Assembly (NCBI RefSeq): GCF_021390245.1
Contig: NZ_JAJUXH010000001.1
Location: forward strand, 496,001 to 560,000
DNA: 64,000 bases
Direction of reading: 5' to 3'
Source: Dyadobacter sp. CY323
Lineage (GTDB): Bacteria; Bacteroidota; Bacteroidia; Cytophagales; Spirosomataceae
Below, in pieces: positions 34,545-43,171 of the stretch (within the stretch, counting starts at the first letter, position 1; each line of letters begins with the position of its first letter). Below the pieces are notes generated by a model. The model ran no database searches, was not told the DNA's origin, and worked only from the letters and a program-made list of their open reading frames with translations. A program made the translations under genes and the position numbers.

Positions 34545-35174
34545 ATGGGGGACGATCACGCATTTTCTTCTATTGACACTCCGCTGCGCAAGGATGCTTA
34601 CGCGATCGAGGATGAAACGAAAATGGAGCTGATTGAAAAGCATTTTCGCCACATCATGGAAATCATGGGTCTTGACATGACAGACGATAGTCTGAAAGGC
34701 ACGCCCAAAAGAGTTGCAAAAATGTTTATCAAAGAGGTTTTTAGCGGTCTTGACCCAAAAAACAAGCCCTCTGTTACGCTTTTTGATAATAAATATAAAT
34801 ACGATCAAATGCTTGTCGAGAAGGACATTGCGGTGTTCTCAAACTGCGAGCATCACTTCGTACCGATTTATGGAAAAGCGCACGTAGCGTATATTTCCAG
34901 CGGCAAAGTGATAGGACTTTCAAAACTCAACCGCATTGTAGAATATTACTCCAAACGTCCGCAGGTTCAGGAAAGGCTGACTGTTCAGATCGCCAGTGAG
35001 CTAAAAATCGCACTGAAAACCGAAGACGTAGCCGTCGTAATCGACGCGCAGCATATGTGCGTACAATCACGCGGAATACGCGATTCGGGAAGTTCTACGG
35101 TTACTGCTTTTTATGGTGGTAAGTTTGAGGAGGAGGCTACCAGGAAGGAATTTTTGAGTTATCTGGGGATGTGA
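34545..35174 (+). CDS. folE: GTP cyclohydrolase I FolE
   Basis: About 209 residues from the ATG at 34545, which is preceded by GAAGAG; an earlier ATG at 34485 would add 20 residues and overlap the pterin synthase gene by 41 bases. The protein has T-P-K-R-V-A-K-M-F, then S-N-C-E-H-H-F-V-P and H-M-C-V-Q-S-R-G, which hold the zinc ligands (Cys and His) and the catalytic residues. It opens GTP to dihydroneopterin triphosphate, the first step of folate and pterin synthesis. It is 19 bases after the pterin synthase stop, a co-transcribed pair. Confidence 0.93.
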   Translation: MGDDHAFSSIDTPLRKDAYAIEDETKMELIEKHFRHIMEIMGLDMTDDSLKGTPKRVAKMFIKEVFSGLDPKNKPSVTLFDNKYKYDQMLVEKDIAVFSNCEHHFVPIYGKAHVAYISSGKVIGLSKLNRIVEYYSKRPQVQERLTVQIASELKIALKTEDVAVVIDAQHMCVQSRGIRDSGSSTVTAFYGGKFEEEATRKEFLSYLGM

Positions 35175-35184
35175 GGTTGTGTTC

Positions 35185-35307
35185 TCCCCCAACCCCCTCA
35201 AGGGGGCTATAATACAGATAAAAAAAGGACTTTGCGTTTTGCAAAGTCCTTTTTCGTTACCAAGAAAATCAAATCAAAAGTAAAGCCCCCTTGAGGGGGT
35301 TGGGGGA
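35185..35307. repeat. Nested inverted repeat: CCCCCAACCCCC arms around a terminator hairpin
   Basis: 24-base arms at 35185-35208 and 35284-35307 are perfect reverse complements of each other (TCCCCCAACCCCCTCAAG... and the complement). Each arm also can fold on itself. Inside, 35222-35254 is a second hairpin (AAAAAGGACTTTGC with GCAAAGTCCTTTTT). The structure lies between folE and the convergent TIM-barrel gene. Confidence 0.85.
35222..35254. terminator. Bidirectional terminator inside the nested repeat
   Basis: A 14-base stem around GTTTT with A and T runs at the two ends, between the converging folE and TIM-barrel isomerase genes. Confidence 0.85.
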
Positions 35308-35317
35308 AAACGGAACT

Positions 35318-36238
35318 TTAAACCGTAGGCCCAACTCTCTCCAGCAACGCCTTCGTCGCCTTAATCCCATCATACTCCGAAAGCTTGCTTCCCTCGTATT
35401 CAATGCCTGCAATTCCTTTAAAACCTGCGTCTTTTACGATTTTGAGGATTTTTGTATAGTCTGTTTCGATGCAGTTTCCTTTTTCATCGAAATCATACGT
35501 TTTGGCACTTACACCTTTTGCAAATGGCATCAGCTCTTTTGTACCCTGATATCTGTCGTACGATTCTGCACAGCCGCCGTCTTTTCTGGTGATACAGAAA
35601 TTGCCGAAATCAGGCAGTGTTCCCACATTTTTAAGGTTAACCTGCTTCATTACGCCAGACAACCATTGGCCGTTTGATGAAGATCCTCCGTGGTTTTCAA
35701 CGATTACGTTAATGCCGGTTTTAGAAGCGAACTCGCCCAGTTTCCCAAGACCTTGTACTGCGGCTTTGGCGACCTCTTCATTACTTCCTTTACCAAATGC
35801 ATTCACCCGAATGGTTTTGCAACCCAGGTATTTGGCAGCTTCCACCCATCTGTAGTGGTTTTCAACAGCCTTATTACGAACTGCATCATCCAGTTCTCCC
35901 AGGCCGCCTTCGCCGTCGATCATGATCAGGTGAGCCGAAACGCCGTTGTCTTTTTGTCTTTTGATCAATTCATTCAGGTATGTTTTGTCTTCCGCTTTGT
36001 CTTTGAAAAACTGGTTCACATACTCGACGATTGAGATCCCGAATTCTTTTTTGGCGAGTTCAGGGAATTCCATATTCGTCAGTTTCTTTGCGAAAAGGGC
36101 TTTGTGGAGCGACCATTCAGCGAGGGAAATATCAAAGAAAAGTTTTTTGGAAGGGCCTGCAAACAAATCGGTGAAAGTTGTTGCAGCCAGTGCAGTAGCT
36201 CCTGCTTGTTTTAGGAAATCGCGACGCGAAACGTACAT
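35318..36238 (-). CDS. Tat-exported TIM-barrel sugar phosphate isomerase/epimerase family protein
   Basis: 306 residues. It begins with a twin-arginine signal (S-R-R-D-F-L-K-Q followed by a hydrophobic alanine-rich stretch to about residue 28). The rest is an AP-endonuclease-2-like TIM barrel: [26 protein letters not shown] with the metal-binding Glu and His, and G-I-A-G-I-E-Y-E. Family members epimerise or isomerise sugars with a divalent metal; export to the periplasm by Tat is common in Cytophagales members but unusual elsewhere. It ends close to the nested repeat and starts 17 bases after the CDF gene. Confidence 0.85.
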   Translation of the reverse strand: MYVSRRDFLKQAGATALAATTFTDLFAGPSKKLFFDISLAEWSLHKALFAKKLTNMEFPELAKKEFGISIVEYVNQFFKDKAEDKTYLNELIKRQKDNGVSAHLIMIDGEGGLGELDDAVRNKAVENHYRWVEAAKYLGCKTIRVNAFGKGSNEEVAKAAVQGLGKLGEFASKTGINVIVENHGGSSSNGQWLSGVMKQVNLKNVGTLPDFGNFCITRKDGGCAESYDRYQGTKELMPFAKGVSAKTYDFDEKGNCIETDYTKILKIVKDAGFKGIAGIEYEGSKLSEYDGIKATKALLERVGPTV

Positions 36239-36255
36239 TGTGGTTAGATTTATGT

Positions 36256-37269
36256 TTAGTCTTGAATATGAATTCGGGCATCGGTATATAACTTTTCGTT
36301 CTTAACGAGTTTGGCAGCATCCCAGTCGATATCGGTCACAAAATCATGAGCGCGGACGGGGCAATCGTCGATCCTGCAAAAATAACAGCATTGATAAAGA
36401 CAGGGGTCGGCATGAACGAAAACTTCTGTTTCGCCGGCGTGGCTGCTTTTCAGGACATTCTCAAAGTTATGAATTGTTTCATGTACTTTTTGCAGTTCCC
36501 AATAGTAAGGTAACGTTAAATGGCAATCGATATGCAGGTCCGAACCATATTGCTGGGCGCGAAGGTTATGGACATCGATCCAATCGGATTTCTTATTGTC
36601 GCGGAGCGTCTGGACCACTTTTTCAAGCAACACATCGTCGACCGCATCCATAAGTCCCGCCACCGATTTGCTGGCGAGCTGATACCCGTTGTATGCAAGG
36701 AAGACCCCAAAAAGAAGCGAAGCAATGCTGTCAATCCAGACCTGGCCGGTCAGGATAATCAAACCGACACTGATCACCAGCACCACGCTGCTGACGCTAT
36801 CAGTTAATAAATGCCGGCCGTCTGCAATCAGTGCAAGTGAATTTGCTTTTTTTCCCTCCACAATCAACTTGTAGCCGATCGCGGTGTTGACCAAAATCGT
36901 AAAAAGTATAAATCCGGACCCACGCGCCAGATTTTGAATGGGCTGCGGATCCATCAGTTTCTGGATCGCCTCGTATGTAATGAAAAGTGAGGCAATAATG
37001 ATCAATGCGCCTTCTACACCTGCGGAAAAAAATTCTATTTTACCGTGTCCATATGGATGGTTCCGGTCTTTGGGCTGGGCCGAAAGGTAAATGCTGTAAA
37101 ATGCAAACCCGCTGGCAATCACATTGATGATCGATTCGAGTGCATCACTTAAAATCGCATTGGAAGACGTAATATAGTATGCAAAAAACTTCAAGCCCGT
37201 CAACAATATGCTGGCCACAAAAGACAGCAGTATCAGACGTTGTTTAAGCTTATTTTGGTTTATTTGCAT
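36256..37269 (-). CDS. Cation diffusion facilitator transporter
   Basis: 337 residues with six hydrophobic segments in the first ~210 residues. Metal-site motifs are S-D-A-L-E-S near 40-45, with the second H/D site in [16 protein letters not shown] lies between. The C-terminal cytoplasmic domain follows (D-V-H-N-L-R, then D-L-H-I-D-C-H-L). Unusually, the C terminus is extended by a cysteine-rich patch ([14 protein letters not shown]). It likely exports zinc or a related divalent cation. It is divergent from the Nudix gene. Confidence 0.88.
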   Translation of the reverse strand: MQINQNKLKQRLILLSFVASILLTGLKFFAYYITSSNAILSDALESIINVIASGFAFYSIYLSAQPKDRNHPYGHGKIEFFSAGVEGALIIIASLFITYEAIQKLMDPQPIQNLARGSGFILFTILVNTAIGYKLIVEGKKANSLALIADGRHLLTDSVSSVVLVISVGLIILTGQVWIDSIASLLFGVFLAYNGYQLASKSVAGLMDAVDDVLLEKVVQTLRDNKKSDWIDVHNLRAQQYGSDLHIDCHLTLPYYWELQKVHETIHNFENVLKSSHAGETEVFVHADPCLYQCCYFCRIDDCPVRAHDFVTDIDWDAAKLVKNEKLYTDARIHIQD

Positions 37270-37307
37270 TTTTGAATGGGAGTTGCGAGGTTAAAAATAC
37301 TAAGAAA

Positions 37308-37862
37308 ATGCGGGTTATAACCACAGAAAATAATTGGAAAACACTTTCCGAGGAGACGGTTTACGAGAATGCGTGGCTGGAACTGAGTCACCGTGATGTG
37401 ATTAACCCATCAGGTAACAAAGGCATTTATGGGTTGGTAAAATTCAAAAATCAGGCGATCGGTGTGATTCCATTGGATAGCGATGGCAATATTTACCTGG
37501 TCGGCCAGTTTCGCTATGCGATCGACGAATATTCCTGGGAAATCCCGGAAGGCGGCGGATTGCTGGGCGCCGATCCTATCGAGGCTGCAAAAAGGGAATT
37601 GAAGGAAGAAACGGGACTAGTTGCCAATAAATGGACGAAACTCGCCCGCATTCACACCTCCAACTCAGCGACAAATGAGGAAGGATTTTTATATGTAGCG
37701 GAAGAACTCACGCAGATGGAAGCAGAACCGGAAGATACGGAGGATCTGCAGGTGCGAAAAGTGTCCCTGGCCGAGGCGGTAGAAATGGTAATGAAGTCAG
37801 AAATCACTGATTCCCTTTCAGTTTGTGCCATTTTGATGACAGCCCGGTTGAAAGGTATCTGA
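37308..37862 (+). CDS. Nudix hydrolase (ADP-ribose pyrophosphatase-like)
   Basis: 184 residues from the ATG at 37308. The Nudix box reads G-G-G-L-L-G-A-D-P-I-E-A-A-K-R-E-L-K-E-E-T-G, intact and with the catalytic REx2EE pattern. The upstream W-E-I-P-E-G-G and the downstream E-E-L-T-Q-M-E-A-E-P-E-D-T-E signal the ADP-ribose pyrophosphatase subgroup, which hydrolyses nucleoside diphosphate sugars. The LysE gene starts one base after its stop, so both are co-transcribed. Confidence 0.9.
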   Translation: MRVITTENNWKTLSEETVYENAWLELSHRDVINPSGNKGIYGLVKFKNQAIGVIPLDSDGNIYLVGQFRYAIDEYSWEIPEGGGLLGADPIEAAKRELKEETGLVANKWTKLARIHTSNSATNEEGFLYVAEELTQMEAEPEDTEDLQVRKVSLAEAVEMVMKSEITDSLSVCAILMTARLKGI

Positions 37863-37863
37863 T

Positions 37864-38478
37864 ATGCTAGAAGCCTTATTTTATGGAACGCTGACGGGAA
37901 TTGCACTGTGCCTCACATTCGGCACCGTGTTTTTTTCATTAGTCCAAAACAGTGTCGACAATGGATATCAAACGGGTATCAAGATCGCATTGGGCGTATT
38001 CGTATGCGACATCATTTTTGTCTTTTTTGCCATTTTCGGAACGGCATTATTGCCTGATTTACCCAATTTTAAGCTTTGGATGGCGGGTACAGGTGTTGTT
38101 TTTTTGATTGTTTTGGGACTAAATAACCTGATCCGCGGCCAGCCGACGATCGCGTACCCGAAAACGAGTCTGGGTAACCTGGTCTATTATTTCACGACCG
38201 GTTTTTTATTGAATGGCCTGAACCCGGTGAATTTCATTAGCTGGGTCACGATCGCATCTTACATCCGGACAAATCTGCATTATAATTACAATCAGGTATT
38301 GCTATTTTTTGGAGCAAGCGTGGTGGCCATATTTCTGGTAGAATGTGCAATGGCCGTCTTCGCACACCGTTTGAAGAAGGTTTTTACCCCGAAAGTGGTA
38401 ACCATATTTAACAAAACGACAGGCGTCGTTTTTATCCTGATCGCCTGTCAAATTGCTTACGTAAATTTTATAAAGTGA
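37864..38478 (+). CDS. LysE family translocator
   Basis: 204 residues and about six transmembrane segments, the size and layout of LysE/RhtB amino-acid exporters. The N-terminal G-T-L-T-G-I-A-L-C-L-T-F-G and the central G-F-L-L-N-G-L-N-P-V-N-F-I-S-W motif correspond to the conserved proline-containing segment. The substrate is unknown. It is translated right after the Nudix gene and converges with the GH3-like gene with only five bases between. Confidence 0.85.
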   Translation: MLEALFYGTLTGIALCLTFGTVFFSLVQNSVDNGYQTGIKIALGVFVCDIIFVFFAIFGTALLPDLPNFKLWMAGTGVVFLIVLGLNNLIRGQPTIAYPKTSLGNLVYYFTTGFLLNGLNPVNFISWVTIASYIRTNLHYNYNQVLLFFGASVVAIFLVECAMAVFAHRLKKVFTPKVVTIFNKTTGVVFILIACQIAYVNFIK

Positions 38479-38483
38479 CGGTT

Positions 38484-40046
38484 TTACGAAATGTAGCCGT
38501 TGTTTTTCAGAAATCCTTTCCAGTCGTCGATCAGGAAGTTTTTGAAAACTCGTGGGAATTTATGCTGACCGCCCATTTTGTTTTTTGATTTCATCCACGC
38601 ATAAAATGCTTCGTTGGGTAAAACCGTAACGAAAACTTCCTGTAATGCATGCCGTCGTTCTACGGCATAATCATCATTGAGCTCGGCCAGTTTCGCATCG
38701 AGTTTTTTCTTCAAAAGTTCAGCATCCACATTTTCTTCTTCCACACCAATATACCATTGATGCGCGAACATGCTGCCGTATTCAATGCCGGAAACGGTAA
38801 ACTCCTTCACAGTCAAACCCATTTCGTCCGAAACAAGATCGACGGCTTTGTTCATATTATCCACTGAAAGGTGTTCTCCACAGAGACTCAAATAATGCTT
38901 GGTACGACCTGTAATCGCAATTTCACCTTTTGCTTTATCCACAAATTTGATGGTATCGCCGATCAGGTAACGCCAGGCTCCCGCGCAGGTTGAAAGAAGC
39001 AATGCATATTCCTTACCTTCCTCCACCTGGTCGACCATTAAGGTTGTCGGATTTGGCAGCAATGAGCCTTCCGAATCGAAATTGGCTTCATTGAACGGGA
39101 TGAACTCAAAAAACAATCCGTTGTCACAAACCAGCTCCATACCCTGCGCATTCGGCCGGGTTTGATAGGCAATAAAGCCTTCCGAGGCGAGGTAGGTATT
39201 GATGTAAATGAGCGGTCTGGCAAGCAACTTCTCAAACCCTTTTCGGTAAGGTTCAAAGGAGACCCCGCCGTGACCGAACACCCGCAGGTTGGGCCAGATG
39301 TCGTGAATGGTTTTGACCTTATAATGGTCAATGATTTTCTCCATTAGCAGCTGCACCCAGGCGGGTACGCCTACGATAAAACCAATGTCCCATTCGTGGG
39401 CCTGCAAGGTGATTTCTTCAAGTTTAAGTCCCCAGTCTTTCTGGGCAGCAATTTTTTCACCCGGCTTGTAGTAGGGGCGGAACCAGTACGGAATTTGTTT
39501 GGCCTGGATCCCGCTCAGATCGCCTTCAAAATGTTTGTCCTGGTTATTGAGATTGGTACTTCCACTCAGCATCAGGAAGCCTTTTTCATATAAATCGTCC
39601 GGCAGATCTTTGTAATTACCGAGCGAAAGAATCTGGCGGATACTCGTTTTCTGGATCGCTCGGGACATCGCCTTAGTAACCGGTATGTGCTTGGTAGAAG
39701 CCTCGGAAGTGCCGGAACTCAATGCATAATATTTGATTTGGCCAGGCCAGCACACATCCTTTTCACCTTCCAGGGATTTGTACCACCACTCTTTGAAGAT
39801 CTTGTTATAATCGTAAATCGGAACGGTACGCTTGTATAATTCGTAGAAAGCGCCTTTTTCTCCAAATAAAATGGAAGACAGAAGTTCGTCGAAATTAAAT
39901 TTTTCACCGAATTCGGTGTATCGTGCCTTGGCCAGCAGTTTGGCGAGGGTCTTTTTTTGTTGTTGATGAAGATTTGCTTTTCTCCGGTTAGCAACGATGT
40001 TGCTGAAATGAATGCCTTTCTTTAATAAGCTGCCTACTAATGCCAT
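38484..40046 (-). CDS. GH3-like acyl-adenylating enzyme
   Basis: 520 residues of the GH3 auxin-responsive family, which has adenylate-forming (acyl-CoA ligase fold) activity and joins acids to amino acids in plants. Visible are Y-Y-A-L-S-S-G-T-S-E-A-S-T-K for the AMP-binding P-loop, F-G-H-G-G-V-S-F-E-P-Y and the later Y-R-L-I-G-D-T-I-K-F-like segment (W-R-Y-L-I-G-D-T-I-K-F), with a shorter C-terminal lobe. Bacterial members lack a known substrate. It is followed by surE on the same strand, 11 bases upstream, so surE and this gene may be co-transcribed. Confidence 0.87.
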   Translation of the reverse strand: MALVGSLLKKGIHFSNIVANRRKANLHQQQKKTLAKLLAKARYTEFGEKFNFDELLSSILFGEKGAFYELYKRTVPIYDYNKIFKEWWYKSLEGEKDVCWPGQIKYYALSSGTSEASTKHIPVTKAMSRAIQKTSIRQILSLGNYKDLPDDLYEKGFLMLSGSTNLNNQDKHFEGDLSGIQAKQIPYWFRPYYKPGEKIAAQKDWGLKLEEITLQAHEWDIGFIVGVPAWVQLLMEKIIDHYKVKTIHDIWPNLRVFGHGGVSFEPYRKGFEKLLARPLIYINTYLASEGFIAYQTRPNAQGMELVCDNGLFFEFIPFNEANFDSEGSLLPNPTTLMVDQVEEGKEYALLLSTCAGAWRYLIGDTIKFVDKAKGEIAITGRTKHYLSLCGEHLSVDNMNKAVDLVSDEMGLTVKEFTVSGIEYGSMFAHQWYIGVEEENVDAELLKKKLDAKLAELNDDYAVERRHALQEVFVTVLPNEAFYAWMKSKNKMGGQHKFPRVFKNFLIDDWKGFLKNNGYIS

Positions 40047-40057
40047 AGCTGATTTTA

Positions 40058-40825
40058 TTATAAATCCCAGGTTGATAGCTCTTTAATCGCCTCATACTCT
40101 GTCAAATCGTATTGACATGGGACTACAGAAATGTAATTATTGTCGAGCGCCCACACGTCCGTATCTTCTTTTTCGGTATCAAAATTTACGAATTCGCCTG
40201 CCATCCAAAAATAACCTCGGCCATTCGGGTCAACCCTGTAATCAAACTTTTCCTGCCATTTCGCTTTCGCTTGTCTGCAAACCTTCACACCTTTCAGGGG
40301 TAACTCCGTTTTGGCCGGAATGTTCACGTTTAATGCAGTTCCGACTGGTATTCCATTGGCGAGTGCCGCCTCGGTAATGGACTTGATAAACGGTATAGCG
40401 TGGCTGAAATCAGCGTCTTCCTTGAAATCGCAAAGTGAAAAACCAATGGCTGGAATTCCTTCGATAGCAGCTTCAATCGCCGCCGACATCGTGCCGGAAT
40501 ACAGCACATTGATGGAATTGTTACTGCCATGATTAATGCCGCTCACGACGAGGTCAGGTTTACGGTCCAGCAATACGTAATGCTTTGCAATTTTCACACA
40601 ATCCGCCGGTGTTCCCGAGCATTCATATTCTACGACATTTTCGAAAATGTGTGTGGAATAAAGTCTTAATGGTTCACCGATCGTAATGGCGTGTCCCATT
40701 CCCGATTGCGGGCTATTAGGCGCAACCACAACGACGTCTCCAAGCAATTGCATGATTTCTACCAGCGTTCGGATTCCTTTGGATGTGATTCCGTCGTCAT
40801 TTGTAACTAAAATGAGGGGTTTCAT
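40058..40825 (-). CDS. surE: 5'/3'-nucleotidase SurE
   Basis: 255 residues. SurE signatures: L-V-T-N-D-D-G-I-T-S-K-G with the metal aspartates at 10-11, S-G-I-N-H-G-S-N-N-S-I-N-V-L-Y-S-G-T-M-S-A-A and the N-V-N-I-P sequence. It removes phosphate from nucleoside monophosphates and is linked to survival in stationary phase. The usual pcm partner is not beside it; here it is upstream of the GH3-like gene. Confidence 0.95.
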   Translation of the reverse strand: MKPLILVTNDDGITSKGIRTLVEIMQLLGDVVVVAPNSPQSGMGHAITIGEPLRLYSTHIFENVVEYECSGTPADCVKIAKHYVLLDRKPDLVVSGINHGSNNSINVLYSGTMSAAIEAAIEGIPAIGFSLCDFKEDADFSHAIPFIKSITEAALANGIPVGTALNVNIPAKTELPLKGVKVCRQAKAKWQEKFDYRVDPNGRGYFWMAGEFVNFDTEKEDTDVWALDNNYISVVPCQYDLTEYEAIKELSTWDL

Positions 40826-40937
40826 ATAATTCTACTTATCCGGGCCATTCCGGAGGTGTTCCGGATTGTCGGTGAAGTACTATGGTTTTAAAGTGATTAA
40901 AGAGATATTTGCAGCTTTAAGCCCAAATTTACGCATT

Positions 40938-41432
40938 ATGCCTTCATTCTCCATAAAACATGCCGCGATTGCCGACATTCCGGAAATCATTTCCATTCAG
41001 GAAAAGACCTGGGAACCGACGTACAGATCGATTCTCAGCCAGGAGCAAATTCAGTATATGTTTGAAAAAATTTACGCTGCTGATGCATTAGCAAAGCAAA
41101 TGGAAGAAGGTCAACAGTTTTTAATTCTGTTGAATGAAGGCCAGCCCGAAGGCTTTTCAGCAGTTGCAGAAGAAGAACCCGGAACTTTTAAATTACATAA
41201 AATCTACGTCTTGCCTTCTGCGCAGGGTTCGGGCGCCGGGAAATATCTTTTGACAGAAACGGAAAATTATATCCGGTTAGCTGGTGGAAAAACCATTCTG
41301 CTGAATGTAAACCGATATAACAATGCCAAAAGCTTTTACGAAAAAATGGGTTATTTAACGATAGGTGAAAAAGACATTGCGATCGGCCCATACTGGATGA
41401 ACGACTATATCCTCGAAAAAAGACTAGATTAG
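40938..41432 (+). CDS. GNAT family N-acetyltransferase
   Basis: 164 residues from the ATG at 40938; an upstream GTG/TTG start would add unlike residues. GNAT motifs are visible: L-H-K-I-Y-V-L-P-S-A-Q-G-S-G-A-G-K-Y-L-L (motif A, acetyl-CoA pyrophosphate binding) and N-V-N-R-Y-N-N-A-K-S-F-Y-E-K-M-G-Y (motif B). The acceptor is unknown. It ends three bases from the convergent TrhO gene. Confidence 0.88.
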   Translation: MPSFSIKHAAIADIPEIISIQEKTWEPTYRSILSQEQIQYMFEKIYAADALAKQMEEGQQFLILLNEGQPEGFSAVAEEEPGTFKLHKIYVLPSAQGSGAGKYLLTETENYIRLAGGKTILLNVNRYNNAKSFYEKMGYLTIGEKDIAIGPYWMNDYILEKRLD

Positions 41433-41435
41433 CTT

Positions 41436-42422
41436 TCAGACAGATTCCGCCCGCTGTGCCAGTTTCAACTTTTTAAGATTCTTTTTCTGGCTTTTCAGAC
41501 CCTGCAAGGGATGGTAATGGTTGCTTTGGCTGACATAGTAACCCGTTCCGTCATAGGTACGTTTTCCGGGATGTGCATTGCATTCAGGTGAGCAGGCACC
41601 TTCCATTTCTTCTCCGCATTTCAGGCAGACCGGCACATGCGTGTTGCATTCCGCATTGGCGCAGTTGATCATACGGTCACAAGGTTCATTACAGATATAG
41701 CATTTCGAAATAATGGTCGGATTTACATGGTTTACATCCACTGTGATCCGGTTGTCGAACACGTAACATTTCCCGTCAAAATTCTCCCCGCCCTCTTCCA
41801 GACCATACCGGATAATGCCGCCGTGAAGTTGGTACACATCCGTAAAACCCTGATCCAGCAGATACGCACTCGCTTTTTCGCATTTAATGCCGCCGGTGCA
41901 ATAGGTGACTATTTTTTTATCTTTCAAATGCTCGATCTCGTGAATGTGATCGGGAAGCTCGCGGAGATTATGCATATCAAATGTAATGGCACCTTTAAAC
42001 TTTCCGACTTCATGCTCATAATCGGAACGCATGTCCACCAAAACCACGTCCGGATCGTTGATCAGCTGCTTAAATTCAGACGGTTCCAAATGTTTTCCCG
42101 TGCGTACCAAGGGATCGACGCCAAGGTCCGAATTCACGATTTCGTCTTTCACGCGAACATGCAGCTTTTGGAACGCTACCTTATCTTGTTCTTCGATTTT
42201 AAACTGAACATCTGCAAAACGCGCATCGGAACGAATGTAATTCATATATGCCTCACAGTCTTCCGGCGTTCCGGAAACGGTCCCGTTCAGGCCTTCTGGG
42301 GCGATAATGATGCGTCCAAGAAGATTGTGTTCTACGCAAAATACGTGGTGTTCGTCCCTGTAAGTTTCGGTATCGGCGATCGGCGAATAATAGTAGTAAA
42401 GAATAACCCGGAAAGGCTTCAT
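41436..42422 (-). CDS. trhO: tRNA uridine(34) hydroxylase TrhO (rhodanese family)
   Basis: 328 residues. An N-terminal domain (E-G-L-N-G-T-V-S-G) precedes a rhodanese domain with Y-C-T-G-G-I-K-C-E-K-A-S, whose cysteine is the catalytic residue, and a C-terminal cysteine-rich zinc-like tail (C-Y-I-C-N-E-P-C, C-A-N-A-E-C, C-L-K-C-G). This matches the YceA/TrhO family, which hydroxylates U34 of tRNA as a prephenate-independent route to cmo5U or ho5U. It is divergent from the deoxynucleoside kinase gene. Confidence 0.9.
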   Translation of the reverse strand: MKPFRVILYYYYSPIADTETYRDEHHVFCVEHNLLGRIIIAPEGLNGTVSGTPEDCEAYMNYIRSDARFADVQFKIEEQDKVAFQKLHVRVKDEIVNSDLGVDPLVRTGKHLEPSEFKQLINDPDVVLVDMRSDYEHEVGKFKGAITFDMHNLRELPDHIHEIEHLKDKKIVTYCTGGIKCEKASAYLLDQGFTDVYQLHGGIIRYGLEEGGENFDGKCYVFDNRITVDVNHVNPTIISKCYICNEPCDRMINCANAECNTHVPVCLKCGEEMEGACSPECNAHPGKRTYDGTGYYVSQSNHYHPLQGLKSQKKNLKKLKLAQRAESV

Positions 42423-42510
42423 GGTAATTATTTTAAAGCTTCAACGGAGGAAAAACAATTTTGTGACACACTTCATTCCCCCAAATCAGCCGCAAATATA
42501 CAAATAACCG

Positions 42511-42518
42511 TACTTTTG
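42511..42518 (+). promoter_or_regulatory. Putative -7 element of the deoxynucleoside kinase gene
   Basis: TACTTTTG matches TAnnTTTG exactly, 38 bases before the start; a -33 TTG is not evident. Confidence 0.35.
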
Positions 42519-42556
42519 CTCCTACTCATCCCATTGAAAAACAAATACAGACCCCT

Positions 42557-43171
42557 ATGCATATTGCGATCATCGGCAACATCGGCGCCGGAAAAACGAC
42601 TCTTACTCAGATGCTTGGGGAATATTATAAATGGGATGTGATGTATGAGGCAGTGGAAGGAAATCCTTATCTGGCCGACTTTTATCAGGATATGGACCGA
42701 TGGGCCTTTAATTTACAAATCTATTTTTTAAACAGTCGTTTTGCCCAGGTTCAGAAAATCCGGGCAACTACCTATTCGACCATCATCCAGGACCGGACGA
42801 TCTATGAGGATGCATTTATTTTCGCCCGCAATCTGTATGAATCCGGTGTCATGAAGGAACGGGATTATCGGACCTATCTGCTTTTATTCGAATCCATTAT
42901 AAAAACAGTGTCGCAGCCGGACCTCCTGATTTATCTGAAAGCTGACATTCCGAAACTGGTTTCCCAGATCAAAAAACGGGGAAGGGAATTTGAAGCGGAT
43001 ATGTCAACGGATTACCTGACTAGCCTGAACCGTTATTATGAGGATTTTGCAAAAAACTACGATCACGGTAAGATCCTCGAAATTGATGTGAACCAAATGG
43101 ATTTTGCATCTGATCCGGATGATTTCAACCACATTGTTGCGCTTTTGAACAAAGAGCTTTTCTACATTTGA
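42557..43171 (+). CDS. Deoxynucleoside kinase
   Basis: 204 residues. P-loop G-N-I-G-A-G-K-T-T at about 7-15, W-A-F-N-L-Q-I-Y-F-L, and the Q-D-R-T-I-Y-E-D-A motif corresponding to the DRS-type substrate site; a lid R-G-R-E-F-E follows. The family phosphorylates deoxyadenosine or deoxyguanosine for salvage; substrate specificity is not predicted here. Its 3' end overlaps the convergent secreted-protein gene by 10 bases. Confidence 0.9.
   Translation: MHIAIIGNIGAGKTTLTQMLGEYYKWDVMYEAVEGNPYLADFYQDMDRWAFNLQIYFLNSRFAQVQKIRATTYSTIIQDRTIYEDAFIFARNLYESGVMKERDYRTYLLLFESIIKTVSQPDLLIYLKADIPKLVSQIKKRGREFEADMSTDYLTSLNRYYEDFAKNYDHGKILEIDVNQMDFASDPDDFNHIVALLNKELFYI

Noticed and set aside
35185..35307. Insertion sequence with terminal inverted repeats
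   Set aside because: The interior is only about 75 bases and contains a terminator, with no transposase; a miniature element cannot be excluded but is not shown.
41637..42641. A 334-residue open reading frame on the plus strand
   Set aside because: It is antisense to the well-supported trhO gene, has no recognisable motif and overlaps the deoxynucleoside kinase start.
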